Source: Nostoc sp. WHI
GTDB taxonomy: Bacteria; Cyanobacteriota; Cyanobacteriia; Cyanobacteriales; Nostocaceae
Direction: 5' to 3'
Assembly (NCBI RefSeq): GCF_015714725.1
Contig: NZ_WBKM01000248.1
Location: 1 to 64,000, forward strand
Length of the DNA: 64,000 bases
The translations under genes and the position numbers were made by a program. This document shows, in pieces, positions 9,297 through 18,275 of the stretch (position 1 is its first letter; every line of letters begins with the position of its first letter). The notes below the pieces were generated by a model. It was not told where the DNA came from. It did not search any database and saw nothing but the letters and a program-made list of their open reading frames with translations.

Positions 9297-9722
9297 ATGA
9301 AAAGTGAGCTTCATGTACCAAGTGATTTGGATTATCTTAATATTGTTGAAAACTGGTTGCTAGGATGTTTGAAACTCCAGCTAGGAGAATCTGTAGATTG
9401 GTCGCGGCAATCAAGTCGTTTGAGACTGGCTTTGGTAGAAGCCTACTCAAATGCAGTCCGTCATGCCCACAAGGACAAACCAAATTTACCGATTTTACTG
9501 CGTTTAGAACTGAAAGACCGGGATCTTGCGATAGAAATTTGGGACTACGGCGAAGGCTTTGATATCTCTAACTACTACGCTCCAAACCCTTTGGAAAAAC
9601 AAGAAGGTGGTTATGGCTGGCTAATTATGAGTCGTCTCATGGATAAAGTAGATTACCAGTTGCAGATTAATGGCGCTAACTGTCTCAAGTTAGAAGCTAC
9701 TTTACCCGAATTAGTCAAATAA
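9297..9722 (+). CDS. RsbW-like anti-sigma regulatory kinase (GHKL ATPase)
   Basis: A 141-residue GHKL ATPase of the RsbW/SpoIIAB kind. The N-box is EAYSNAVRHAH, the G1 region is EIWDYGEGFD, and the G2/lid region is KQEGGYGWLIMSRLMDKVDY. Such proteins phosphorylate an STAS-domain antagonist and bind a sigma factor or other target. It starts three bases after the phosphatase gene, which fits a phosphatase/kinase pair acting on the same antagonist. No STAS gene is adjacent, so the antagonist must be encoded elsewhere (the small gene at 28874 has only a faint STAS resemblance). Confidence 0.85.
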   Translation: MKSELHVPSDLDYLNIVENWLLGCLKLQLGESVDWSRQSSRLRLALVEAYSNAVRHAHKDKPNLPILLRLELKDRDLAIEIWDYGEGFDISNYYAPNPLEKQEGGYGWLIMSRLMDKVDYQLQINGANCLKLEATLPELVK

Positions 9723-9826
9723 ATAAAAGTTACTGTTTTTCAAGTAATATGATTTATCTGGATTTTAGATGAGTATATTTTGTTTTGGGTATTATTCAGA
9801 TAGTGCCTAAGTATTATACTTATTTA

Positions 9827-10258
9827 CTACTTTTCCTGACGTAAAGAAAGTAACTCTTGAGGAGAAGCTAAAAGTTTGATTCTAGTGTATAAAATTTGCT
9901 GCTGTTGGTTGAGGATAAATAACCACAAGACATTGACACCACACCATGAGGTTTGTGCTTTGCCTGTCACTTGGACTTGAATTGTAGCATTTTCCAAAGT
10001 CTCGCTTATTCCAGCATTGGGGTAAGCTTTAATGTTTTGGGCTTCTTGTTTTAAGTAGGCTGCGATCGCATCTGTCCCAACAATATCAGATTCAAATGGT
10101 GGACGCATCACACCATCTTTGGCAAATAAAGCAGCAGTTACCTCAAATTCTCCAGCATTTAACGTTTCAAAATAGCGCAGTACACTTATTTCTGCAATTC
10201 CCTCAATCTGAAATTCTTCTTTCGGCTGGGCTGGGGATATAAATTCAGTAGAAGTCAT
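9827..10258 (-). CDS. CTDH: stand-alone homologue of the OCP C-terminal domain (NTF2 fold)
   Basis: A 143-residue NTF2-like protein that lines up over its length with the C-terminal domain of orange carotenoid protein: SVLRYFETLNAGEF, DGVMRPPFESDIVG, TGKAQTSWCGVNVLW and LLASPQELL all have clear OCP counterparts. Y29 and W112 correspond to OCP Tyr201 and Trp288, which hydrogen-bond the ketocarotenoid. Cys106 lies where characterised CTDHs have a redox-sensitive Cys used in dimer formation. Known CTDHs bind carotenoid as dimers, take it from membranes and pass it to helical carotenoid proteins. No HCP gene is directly adjacent; one lies 2.7 kb away at 12988. Transcribed alone, divergent from queG. 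Confidence 0.9.
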   Translation of the reverse strand: MTSTEFISPAQPKEEFQIEGIAEISVLRYFETLNAGEFEVTAALFAKDGVMRPPFESDIVGTDAIAAYLKQEAQNIKAYPNAGISETLENATIQVQVTGKAQTSWCGVNVLWLFILNQQQQILYTRIKLLASPQELLSLRQEK

Positions 10259-10494
10259 ATAATTACCTGTATTATGTTAACTGAATATTAATTTCAATAC
10301 AAAAATAAGTAAAAAGAAAGCTGCTGTTGATATAGATTGCTACAGATCTACAAATCTTCCTCACGATGGAAGTTTTAATTGGTATCTTCTAAAAAACTTA
10401 TATATATAAAGTAATTAACAAATGTTAATAAAAAGTGTTGATTACGTAATGTATAATTGAGATGCCTTTAGGTAGGCAAAATCTAGATAAAAAA

Positions 10495-11442
10495 ATGAAT
10501 CAGTATTCCGTAACCAGCAGCAGTGTAGTGAAAGAAAGAGCCAGCGAGTTGGGCTTTCACAAAGTTGGAATTGCTGCTGTAGATAGAGTAGATGATACAG
10601 AAGCGCAGAGGCTGCAAGCATGGATTGAACTGGGTTATCATGCCGATATGAAATGGATGGCTAACCCGAAGCGTCAGGATATCCGCTTAGTGATGCCAGA
10701 AGCGCGATCGCTAGTGTGTGTAGCACTAAACTACTACACACCACATCAACGTCCCGAAAGCGAAGAATACGCCAAAATTTCTCGTTATGGCTGGGGAAGG
10801 GATTATCATAAGGTGATGCATAAAAAACTCAAGCAGCTAGCCAGATGGCTGGAATCACTTGATGAAGGCGTACAAGCTATTTATTATGCAGACACTGGCC
10901 CAGTGCAAGATAAAGTGTGGGCACAACAAGCCGGAATTGGTTGGATTGCCAAAAACGGTAATGTGATTACACGGGAGTATGGCTCTTGGGTATTTTTGGG
11001 AGAAGTGTTAACAAATCTGGAATTAGAAAGCGATCGCCCGCATACACAACATTGCGGTAGTTGTACTCGTTGTCTTGAGGCTTGTCCCACGGGTGCAATT
11101 ACTCAGCCATTTGTGGTTGATGCCAATCGCTGTATAGCTTATCATACTATTGAAAATCGGGACGACAAATTGCCAGAGGCACTTACACCCCATTTGCAAG
11201 GCTGGGTTGCTGGTTGTGATATCTGTCAAGATGTTTGTCCTTGGAATCAGCGTTTTGCCCGCACAACTGATGTCGCCGAGTTTCAGCCTTATCCTGGGAA
11301 TATTGCTCCTCAACTGCTAGAATTAGCCCAAATTTCAGATCAGGAGTGGGATAAACAATTTGCAGCATCCGCCTTGCGGCGGATTAAGCCAAAGATGTTA
11401 CGACGGAATGCTCAAGCTAATCTTGACCGAAATAGGGGATAG
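10495..11442 (+). CDS. queG: Epoxyqueuosine reductase QueG
   Basis: A protein of about 315 residues that reduces epoxyqueuosine to queuosine in tRNA wobble position 34, using cobalamin and two [4Fe-4S] clusters. The N-terminal cobalamin-binding half includes WMANPKRQDIR, ARSLVCVALNYY and YADTGPVQDKVWAQQAGIGW. The ferredoxin-like cluster motifs are CGSCTRCLEACPTGAI and CDICQDVCPWN. An upstream in-frame ATG at 10462 would add 11 residues; I prefer 10495 because TATAAT at 10452-10457 looks like a -10 box too close to 10462 for translation from there. Confidence 0.9.
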   Translation: MNQYSVTSSSVVKERASELGFHKVGIAAVDRVDDTEAQRLQAWIELGYHADMKWMANPKRQDIRLVMPEARSLVCVALNYYTPHQRPESEEYAKISRYGWGRDYHKVMHKKLKQLARWLESLDEGVQAIYYADTGPVQDKVWAQQAGIGWIAKNGNVITREYGSWVFLGEVLTNLELESDRPHTQHCGSCTRCLEACPTGAITQPFVVDANRCIAYHTIENRDDKLPEALTPHLQGWVAGCDICQDVCPWNQRFARTTDVAEFQPYPGNIAPQLLELAQISDQEWDKQFAASALRRIKPKMLRRNAQANLDRNRG

Positions 11443-11644
11443 GTTATAGGAAATAGAAAACAGGGAAATAACAGAGATATTAAATGTGGTTTCAAGAAGA
11501 AAGTTTTTAAGCATAAATTCATCAAAAAGAATTTATGCCAAGATATGTAGTACAAGACACAAAACCTCTTTGTTAAGTTAAGAAGCTTTGAAGTATGAGT
11601 ATTTCTCTATGTCCTATCAACTGTTTAAGCATCCAAGCGAAAGA

Positions 11645-12289
11645 ATGACCCAGAAAGTAATTATTTTTGATTTTGATGGCACAATTGCTGATACAGTAGA
11701 TGCCCTTGTGAGTATTGCTAATCGTCTAGCTGTAGACTTTGGTTATAGACAAATAACTCCAGAGCAATTGTCCCTCCTCAAGAACTTAACATCTAGGGAA
11801 ATTATTAAGTATTCAGGAGTTTCTCTATTTAAAATACCTTTTTTAGTTAAAAAAGTTAAAGGAGAATTAAAAAGTAAAATCCCTGAATTAAAGCCTATTC
11901 CGGGAATTAAAGAAGCATTAATAGAACTCCAAAATCAAGGATATAAGCTGGGAATTATCACTTCTAATTCCAAAGAAAATGTTACGCAATTCCTCACAAT
12001 TAATGATTTAAATCACCTGTTTGATTTTATCTACTCAGGAATTACAATTTTTGGTAAAACAACAATAATCAATAACGTATTAAGACAAAAGCAACTCAAA
12101 CCTCAAGAAGTTATTTATGTCGGAGATGAAACCAGAGACATAGAAGCCTCAAGAAAAGCAAATATCCAAGTAATTGCGGTAACTTGGGGCTTTAACTCCC
12201 CAGAGGTACTAGCCAAGCAAAATCCAGATTATTTAATTCACCAACCTAGCGAACTATTAGAAGTGATGAAGTTAGGAGTTAGGAGTTAG
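11645..12289 (+). CDS. HAD-family phosphatase, phosphoglycolate-phosphatase-like
   Basis: About 214 residues from ATG 11645 (MTQKVIIFDFDGTIADT). HAD motif I is DFDGT, motif II is ITSNS, the motif III Lys is in the KTTIINNVLR region, and motif IV is GDETRDIEA. A cap of about 65 residues between motifs I and II puts it in subfamily IA with phosphoglycolate phosphatases. Upstream ATG 11588 would add 19 polar residues absent from the family; the closer start follows GAAAGA. The last codons lie within three copies of the heptamer GTTAGGA (12271-12290), so a tandem repeat supplies the C-terminus. The substrate is unknown. Confidence 0.85.
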   Translation: MTQKVIIFDFDGTIADTVDALVSIANRLAVDFGYRQITPEQLSLLKNLTSREIIKYSGVSLFKIPFLVKKVKGELKSKIPELKPIPGIKEALIELQNQGYKLGIITSNSKENVTQFLTINDLNHLFDFIYSGITIFGKTTIINNVLRQKQLKPQEVIYVGDETRDIEASRKANIQVIAVTWGFNSPEVLAKQNPDYLIHQPSELLEVMKLGVRS

Positions 12290-12393
12290 GTTTTTATTCT
12301 GATATTATGAATAACTGTTAATTAATCAATAGTCAAAAGTCCATAGTGAAAACATTAGCTATTGACGATTGACTATTGATGGCTAGGGAAAAC

Positions 12394-12768
12394 TTACTTT
12401 TTCGGTTGACCCTTTTCTATAGCTTGTTTTACTAAATCATCAGTGACGCTAGTTATACCTTGAGTCTTAGAATTCCCAACTTCCTTAGCTAACTCTAGAA
12501 AATCATCAGGATTACCAGTTGGCTGTGCTTGAGTTTTTGTCTCTTGTGGTTTAGAGATTTCATATTTAGGTGCAGTCGCTGCTTCAGCTGCTGCTGCACC
12601 TTCGCCTGTGCGATCAATTTCACTGACACTGAATTGCTGTGCAGCTGCATAATCAGCTTCAAAATCAACCTTTGGCGCTTTTTCTTCACCACTAGCAATG
12701 TTTTCGGCAGCTAATTGAGCGTCATGGGTGGGAGCTTCATTTAAATTGGGCTTTATTTCATCAGGCAT
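12394..12768 (-). CDS. Small acidic, Ala/Glu/Gln-rich protein, unknown function
   Basis: A 124-residue soluble protein, low in complexity and acidic (GEGAAAAEAATAPKYEISKP and similar), with no membrane segment and no motif I recognise. It looks largely disordered apart from two short potential helices near the C-terminus (NPDDFLELAKEVG, TDDLVKQAIEKG). It diverges from the HCP gene across a 219-bp intergenic region, so shared regulation is possible. The coding preference looks normal for the window, and the reading frame is long for such composition, so I think it is real. Confidence 0.55.
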   Translation of the reverse strand: MPDEIKPNLNEAPTHDAQLAAENIASGEEKAPKVDFEADYAAAQQFSVSEIDRTGEGAAAAEAATAPKYEISKPQETKTQAQPTGNPDDFLELAKEVGNSKTQGITSVTDDLVKQAIEKGQPKK

Positions 12769-12987
12769 ACTAAAACCTTAGGTAAATTTTTAATTGCTTA
12801 CTGGGGAATCTTAGCAAAGCAATTCGCTACTTACTTACCTCCTTGGGAGAGAATTTTACCTCTATTAAAAGGTAGATAAAATCTGCAATATCTAATTAAT
12901 AGAACTCTTTCTATAGGAAGTAGAATCAAATTCTCAAATTCTGGTAAGCCTTAGCTTGGCCTGTTAAATTACCTTGGAAACAAATTT

Positions 12988-13518
12988 ATGACTGCAAGTT
13001 ACGATAAAACCATTTCTCAAGCCCAGAGCAATGAAACTCAAAAAGTAGTGGACGCGTTTAACGGCTTAGACACCGATGCCAAACTAGCTTGGTTTTATTT
13101 TGTTTATAAAAAAATGGGTGATTCCGTCACTCCAGCTGCTCCAGCTGCTGCAGAACCAGAACTAACACCAATTCTATTTGGAGACTATTTTGAATTGTCA
13201 GATGAGCAGCAACTAGCAATTATGCGGGATATAGTGAACCGTAAAGATACAGAATATTCTCGTGCCTATGGAGCAGTAAAAGAAAATAACCAACTGTTTG
13301 TTTGGTATGCTTGGGCGGTAGCTATGGGAGATACGGTAGTTGATTTACCAGGCAATTACCAAGCAACTAAAGCGATTAATGATTTGCTTTCCCAAATTGA
13401 AGAACTAGATTTTGAAGAGCAAATGTCGGTGTTGCGGACAATAGCTGGTGAAATGGGTTACACCGATGTTAAGCCGATCGCAACGCAAGCAGAAACAGGC
13501 AAAACATCGAGTTTATAA
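12988..13518 (+). CDS. HCP: helical carotenoid protein (OCP N-terminal domain homologue)
   Basis: A 176-residue all-helical protein matching the N-terminal domain of orange carotenoid protein: FNGLDTDAKLAWFYFVYKKMG, then QLAIMRDIVNRKDTEYSRAYG, LFVWYAWAVAMGD and VLRTIAGEMGYT. Carotenoid-tunnel residues Tyr44, Trp110 and Tyr111 of OCP correspond to Y40, W106 and Y107; OCP Trp41 is replaced by Y37. It stops after the helical domain, with a short polar tail and no C-terminal NTF2 domain. HCPs bind ketocarotenoid and, depending on clade, quench singlet oxygen or phycobilisome excitation; the clade cannot be set from here. The likely carotenoid donor (CTDH) lies 2.7 kb upstream on the other strand. 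Confidence 0.9.
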   Translation: MTASYDKTISQAQSNETQKVVDAFNGLDTDAKLAWFYFVYKKMGDSVTPAAPAAAEPELTPILFGDYFELSDEQQLAIMRDIVNRKDTEYSRAYGAVKENNQLFVWYAWAVAMGDTVVDLPGNYQATKAINDLLSQIEELDFEEQMSVLRTIAGEMGYTDVKPIATQAETGKTSSL

Positions 13519-13602
13519 TCATATCAAAACCGGATTTATCAGCCTTGGCGAATAAAATTCGCGGGTACACAAACTAAGTCCGCGATCGCGGACTTCAATA
13601 AC

Positions 13603-14367
13603 TCATAACCCAGCAAGGTGATTTAAATCGGCTGGTGTCAAATTAGAGTGTACCACTTGACCATCACGGAACCAAACGATGCGCTGGGTTTGACGGGCAA
13701 CTTCTGGTTCATGAGTTACCATGACAACGGTGATCCCACTGGCATTAAGTTCGCCAAAAATATCTAATACTTCTTGGGTTGTGCGCGAATCAAGGGCACC
13801 AGTGGGTTCATCGGCTAGGAGAACTACGGGACGGTTGACGATCGCACGAGCGATCGCTACTCTTTGTTGTTGCCCGCCAGATAGTTGAGTTGGTTTGTTG
13901 TTGAGGCGATTTGCTAAACCGACTCGCGTCAGTGCAACTGTGGCGCGATCGCTTCTTTCTTTTTGGTTCACACTAGCATACACCATTGGCAGCATCACAT
14001 TTTCTAGTGCTGTTAGTTGGGGCAATAGATGGAATTGTTGGAACACAAACCCCAACTTTTTGTTACGGATATGTGCTAAGGATTTATCATCCATTTGTGC
14101 GACATCGATGTTATCTAAATAATAATGTCCTTTAGTCGGGCGGTCTAGACAGCCGATAATATTCATGGCTGTGGATTTACCAGAACCAGAAGGCCCCATA
14201 ATTGCACAATATTCGCCTTCTTGGATGGTCAAATTTACATCATTTAGGGCTTTTACTTCAGTTTCACCACTCCCATATATTTTAAAAATATTCTCCAACC
14301 GAATAATTGTTGATTTAGGGACGGGACTGGGAATTAAAGAATCGGTAATTGAAATAGTGTTTGCCAT
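13603..14367 (-). CDS. MacB/DevA-type ABC transporter ATP-binding protein
   Basis: A 254-residue ABC ATPase: Walker [11 protein letters not shown]-loop [18 protein letters not shown], signature LSGGQQQR, Walker [14 protein letters not shown] and H-loop THE. This is the MacB/LolD/DevA branch, which drives tripartite export rather than import. The first 20 residues are a polar extension. Heterocystous cyanobacteria have several DevBCA-type exporters of this kind, but no membrane-fusion protein or permease is adjacent here, so a specific link to heterocyst glycolipid export cannot be claimed. The gene starts just beside the MITE at 14414. Confidence 0.8.
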   Translation of the reverse strand: MANTISITDSLIPSPVPKSTIIRLENIFKIYGSGETEVKALNDVNLTIQEGEYCAIMGPSGSGKSTAMNIIGCLDRPTKGHYYLDNIDVAQMDDKSLAHIRNKKLGFVFQQFHLLPQLTALENVMLPMVYASVNQKERSDRATVALTRVGLANRLNNKPTQLSGGQQQRVAIARAIVNRPVVLLADEPTGALDSRTTQEVLDIFGELNASGITVVMVTHEPEVARQTQRIVWFRDGQVVHSNLTPADLNHLAGL

Positions 14368-14413
14368 AACGATTTAGTTATTAGTTGGTAGAGACGCAAT
14401 TAATCGCGTGTTT

Positions 14414-14760
14414 AGAGGATGTTTTAAAAGTCCTATTGTATGGTATCAAAACGTTCTAGATCCTCCTAAATCCCCCGATAAATTGGGGGACTTTGATTCC
14501 GGTTCCCTGCTTTTTAAGGCTACAGTGTACACACAAACAAAATCAAAAACCTCACCCTGTCCTGACGGACATCCCTCTCCTTGGTAAGGAGAGGGACAGG
14601 TTTTGCGTAGCAAAAGCAGGGTGAGGTTTCTTTGGACTATTCGATAAACCGTAAATTGCTTCAAGAGAGACTTATGTGTACACGGTAGCTTTTTAAAGGG
14701 GGTTAGGTGGTATCAATAAAGTGCCTAAAATCATAGCCAAATACTTTTCAAACATCCTCT
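14414..14760. mobile_element. MITE copy 2, interrupted by a second palindromic element
   Basis: Outer inverted repeats AGAGGATGTTTTAAAAGT (14414-14431) and ACTTTTCAAACATCCTCT (14743-14760) enclose the same core as the element at 6453. Inside lies a 167-bp element (14521-14687) with ends TACAGTGTACACACAAA and CTTATGTGTACACGGTA, which are inverted repeats with three mismatches. It is flanked by direct repeats GCTTTTTAA (14509 and 14688), consistent with a target duplication. The inner element folds: AACCTCACCCTG pairs with CAGGGTGAGGTT, enclosing CCCTCTCCTT / AAGGAGAGGG. No coding capacity. Confidence 0.8.
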
Positions 14761-15425
14761 GACAAGATAGACGCAATATCTACGACGGGCGTAGATGCAG
14801 CACCGCTACTAAAGCCTATGCCTAATACTTGTATTGTATATTCTAAGGAGCGATCGCACTTGATGAACAAAATTTAATTTTTTCGCTATCAGGAAAAATT
14901 CAGTATATTTATGCTATCTTTATAGGCTTTCAGAGAAATCACTGGCTCTTTAAAGAGTAAATAAAGAATTTATTTGAGCGATCGCTGTTTCTACATAGTC
15001 TTATACTCTAGAGATTAAAGCATCTTCAAAAAGGCTAGAAGATTAAGAGAGGACTGATTTTGTTAAATCTATTGACACAATAAACACCTCAGCCCAATTA
15101 AACATAGATATAGATTCATGGGTAATTTGCCTCTACACTTTTCAACTTTCAATAGTTCCCGGAAAATCCTGATTTGCCCATGAATATTGATAGTAACGTT
15201 GATTGCTACCTATGTAATTAGTATCTGTCTAATTTAGATATCTCTACACCAGCAGAATTCTATACGATATGTGCTTGGCTGAGTGGCAAATAGTAACAAC
15301 ATGTTTTTGCCCTCAATTATCTCCAACTTTTTGGACTTAGAACAAGATGCGGATTTGGGTCTTTGGCATTGATAGCCTTTGATAACTCTTCAGCAATTCA
15401 CTTCTGTATAATCCCAAAGACATTT
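14761..15425 (+). promoter_or_regulatory. Long leader/regulatory region upstream of hepC
   Basis: A 665-bp AT-rich gene-free stretch between the MITE and hepC, with two HIP1 octamers (near 14851 and 14978) and no supportable open frame. In related heterocystous cyanobacteria, HEP-island genes have long upstream regions controlled during differentiation, so regulatory sites are expected here. I cannot point to a specific promoter or operator with confidence. Confidence 0.35.
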
Positions 15426-16157
15426 ATGACAACTTCAATAATTCCAACTCTACAGGATTTATATGATGTAACTGGGCAACACCAAGATAATCGCTCTGGG
15501 TACTGCACACTCCAGTGGCGACGGGGTAAACTGTTGGTGAAGCTGCCTGGACGAGTTAAACAACCATATCTGCCTTCGTTAAATAATCAGCGATCGCTAG
15601 TAGAATGCTTACAACATTCTCCTGTAAATTTGGTAAGCATAGATCCAAAACTAGGTGAGGCTTTGCTCCGATTTTGGGCAGATGCATGTGAACAAGCTCA
15701 TAAGCCAATATTCCTACACATACCCCCTGGCAATAAACTGCCGAAACAAGCCAATCAACCCTTACAACGACTAATTGATTGGATTGCTGCTTTAATGTTG
15801 CTGTTATTAGTTAGTCCAGTAATGCTGGGATTGGTTGTGTTGATGCAGGCTTACTCGCCAGGGTCACTTTTTTGCCGTGAGTGGCATGTTGGAGAACGAG
15901 GTAGACTCTTTCGAGCGATTAGGTTCTGCTCAACTACAAAGCACAATATCACACCGCTAGGGCGTTGGATGCGTAAATACAGTCTCGACAATCTACCGCA
16001 GTTGTTTAACGTGCTGCGGGGTGACATAAGTTTGACCGGATCTCGTTCTTGGACTTTAGAAGATGCAGTACAGCTAAATAAACTACCAGAAATTACAGCT
16101 TTATGGGAAGTAGAAGCCCAGCCCCACCTGTTACATCTGGATAGCCAAACACTTTGA
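15426..16157 (+). CDS. hepC: HepC: heterocyst envelope polysaccharide sugar transferase
   Basis: A 243-residue protein. The N-terminal half is poorly conserved; then one membrane segment (WIAALMLLLLVSPVMLGLVVL, about residues 120-142) leads into the bacterial sugar-transferase (WcaJ/RfbP-like) domain with LFCREWHVGERGRLF, LGRWMRKYSLDNLPQLFNVL and GDISLTGSRSW. Such enzymes load the first sugar phosphate onto the lipid carrier. The order hepC-hepA-glycosyltransferases matches the HEP island of Anabaena, where this gene is needed for the heterocyst polysaccharide layer. The ATG at 15426 is preferred to TTG at 15363. The domain lacks the long hydrophobic N-terminus of full-size WbaP enzymes. Confidence 0.85.
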   Translation: MTTSIIPTLQDLYDVTGQHQDNRSGYCTLQWRRGKLLVKLPGRVKQPYLPSLNNQRSLVECLQHSPVNLVSIDPKLGEALLRFWADACEQAHKPIFLHIPPGNKLPKQANQPLQRLIDWIAALMLLLLVSPVMLGLVVLMQAYSPGSLFCREWHVGERGRLFRAIRFCSTTKHNITPLGRWMRKYSLDNLPQLFNVLRGDISLTGSRSWTLEDAVQLNKLPEITALWEVEAQPHLLHLDSQTL

Positions 16158-16287
16158 GAATTCTTAGACCAATTCTTTGTGAAACTGCACAAAATCAGGC
16201 TTAGTGAAACAAGGGGCTTAAGCCTCTTGTTCTATGCAACCTCACAGGTAATCGGTATTACATGTCAAATTATTATTAGAAGAATCC

Positions 16288-18138
16288 ATGCTTTTCAAAC
16301 TTCCTCAATCATTCCGCAATCTGCTCAAAGCTACCAGCTTTTGGCAGGATAACTATTTAATATTGCAAGAATTTAAACACTTTCGCAAAATTGCAACTTT
16401 AGCTCTAATATTTTCAGTTCTGGCGGCAACTTTTGAAGGTGTAAGTATTGGTTTCTTGCTTTCCTTTTTGCAAAGCTTAACTAGTCCCAATGCTCAACCT
16501 GTCCAAACAGGAATAGGTTGGTTTGATATTTGGGTTTTGGGAGCAAAGACATCGGCAATCAATCGTCTGTATCGCGTATCTTTGCTGATTTTATTAAGTA
16601 CTTGGTTACGTGCAACCTTCAATTACTTTTCCCAAGTCTACACCGAATTATCTCAACTACATCTTGCTGATCGTTTACGTAAGCAAATTTTTGAACAGTT
16701 ACAATCATTATCGCTAAGTTACTTTGCCAAAACTCGTTCTGGTGAACTGATTAACACAATTACTACAGAAATTGAAAGGATCAGACAGGGTTTCAGTGGT
16801 GGAGCCTTTTTAGTGACTAGAGGATTGACAACTCTTGTCTACTTAATATCAATGTTTTTGATATCATGGCAACTAACACTGATTTCAGCATTACTATTTA
16901 CACTTTTAGGTGTAGGGTTGTCTACTCTAAACGCTAGAGTCAGAGAATCAAGTTTTGGCATGACAACTGCCAATTCTAATTTTACATCAACAGCCATAGA
17001 ATTTATTAATGGCATTCGCACTGTTCACTCCTGTGGTACTCAAGAATTTGAGCGCCAGCGTTACTACAAAGCTAGCAATAAGGTAGTAAGTACTACAACT
17101 AAAGTTGTATTTACCTGGACACTTGTCAAGCCAATTGCTGAAGGTGTAGCTACTACAGTATTGGTCGGAATGATTATTTTGGCGTTCACTAGTTTGGTTA
17201 CTAATGGAACGCTACAAGTTTCTTCTTTGCTAACCTTTTTCTTTGTACTATTTCGCTTTATTCCGTTTGTTCAAGATATTAATGGTACAAGAGCATTTCT
17301 CAGCACTCTACATGGTTCAGCAGATAATATTAAAAATCTGTTAAAAAGTGATGATAAATATTACTTTCAGAATGGCACAATTGAGTTTAAAGGTTTAAAA
17401 AGGTCAATAGACTTAATTTCTGTAGATTTTGGCTACGATGATCAGAATTTAGTGTTGCATAATATTACCCTGACGATTGAAAAGGGAAAAATGACAGCAT
17501 TAGTTGGAGCATCTGGTGCTGGTAAAACAACCCTTGCTGATTTAATTCCTCGATTTTATAATGCTACAGAGGGATATCTTTATATTGATGAAGTTGATAT
17601 CCGGCAGTTTGAAATTAACTCCCTACGCCGTAAAATAGCTGTCGTTAGTCAGGATACTTTTATCTTCAATACTAATGTTTGGCAAAATATTGCTTACGGG
17701 ACTCCAGGAGCAACTAATGATGAAATTAAAATAGCTGCTGAACTAGCGAATGCATTAGAATTTATTTTGGAAATGCCGGAAGGTTTTGATACCCAATTGG
17801 GAGATAGAGGTGTTAGATTATCTGGAGGACAAAGGCAGCGAATTGCTATTGCGCGCGCTCTACTACGTAACCCAGAGATTTTGATTTTGGATGAGGCAAC
17901 TAGTGCATTAGATTCGGTATCTGAGCGCTTAATTCAAGATTCATTAGAAAAGCTATCTGTTGGTAAAACAGTGATTGCGATCGCTCACCGTCTTTCTACT
18001 ATTTCTAAAGCAGATAAAGTTGTAGTTTTAGAACAGGGACGGATAGTAGAGCAAGGTAATTATAAAGAACTACTTGATCTCAAAGGTAAGCTTTGGAAAT
18101 ATCATCAAATGCAGTATGAAGTGAGTCAACCAGATTAG
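16288..18138 (+). CDS. hepA: HepA: ABC exporter for heterocyst envelope polysaccharide
   Basis: A 616-residue half-transporter with fused domains. Six membrane helices lie within residues about 35-320 (LALIFSVLAATFEGVSIGFLL, TTLVYLISMFLIS, TVLVGMIILAF and others). The ATPase domain covers about 360-610: Walker A VGASGAGKTT at about 405-414, signature LSGGQRQR, Walker B ILILDEATSALDS, and an H-loop AHRLS. The length and position directly after hepC identify HepA, required in Anabaena for depositing heterocyst envelope polysaccharide, which points to export of the polymer or its units. It works as a homodimer. A 130-bp gap separates it from hepC, enough for its own promoter. Confidence 0.88.
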   Translation: MLFKLPQSFRNLLKATSFWQDNYLILQEFKHFRKIATLALIFSVLAATFEGVSIGFLLSFLQSLTSPNAQPVQTGIGWFDIWVLGAKTSAINRLYRVSLLILLSTWLRATFNYFSQVYTELSQLHLADRLRKQIFEQLQSLSLSYFAKTRSGELINTITTEIERIRQGFSGGAFLVTRGLTTLVYLISMFLISWQLTLISALLFTLLGVGLSTLNARVRESSFGMTTANSNFTSTAIEFINGIRTVHSCGTQEFERQRYYKASNKVVSTTTKVVFTWTLVKPIAEGVATTVLVGMIILAFTSLVTNGTLQVSSLLTFFFVLFRFIPFVQDINGTRAFLSTLHGSADNIKNLLKSDDKYYFQNGTIEFKGLKRSIDLISVDFGYDDQNLVLHNITLTIEKGKMTALVGASGAGKTTLADLIPRFYNATEGYLYIDEVDIRQFEINSLRRKIAVVSQDTFIFNTNVWQNIAYGTPGATNDEIKIAAELANALEFILEMPEGFDTQLGDRGVRLSGGQRQRIAIARALLRNPEILILDEATSALDSVSERLIQDSLEKLSVGKTVIAIAHRLSTISKADKVVVLEQGRIVEQGNYKELLDLKGKLWKYHQMQYEVSQPD

Positions 18139-18275
18139 AAACAATCCCCAAACTTTCGTTAAAATTAAATCAATTTCCAAAAATATTTGTAATAGATCAA
18201 TCGACTGTAGGGGCATAGCTATGTATCTATATCAGATATTTGATGAAATGGTATTGCTGAACAAGAACGGAAAAC

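Noticed and set aside
13603-14367. Assignment as DevA of the heterocyst glycolipid exporter
   Set aside because: The ATPase motifs fit, but the adjacent devB and devC partners are missing, and many MacB-type ATPases look the same.
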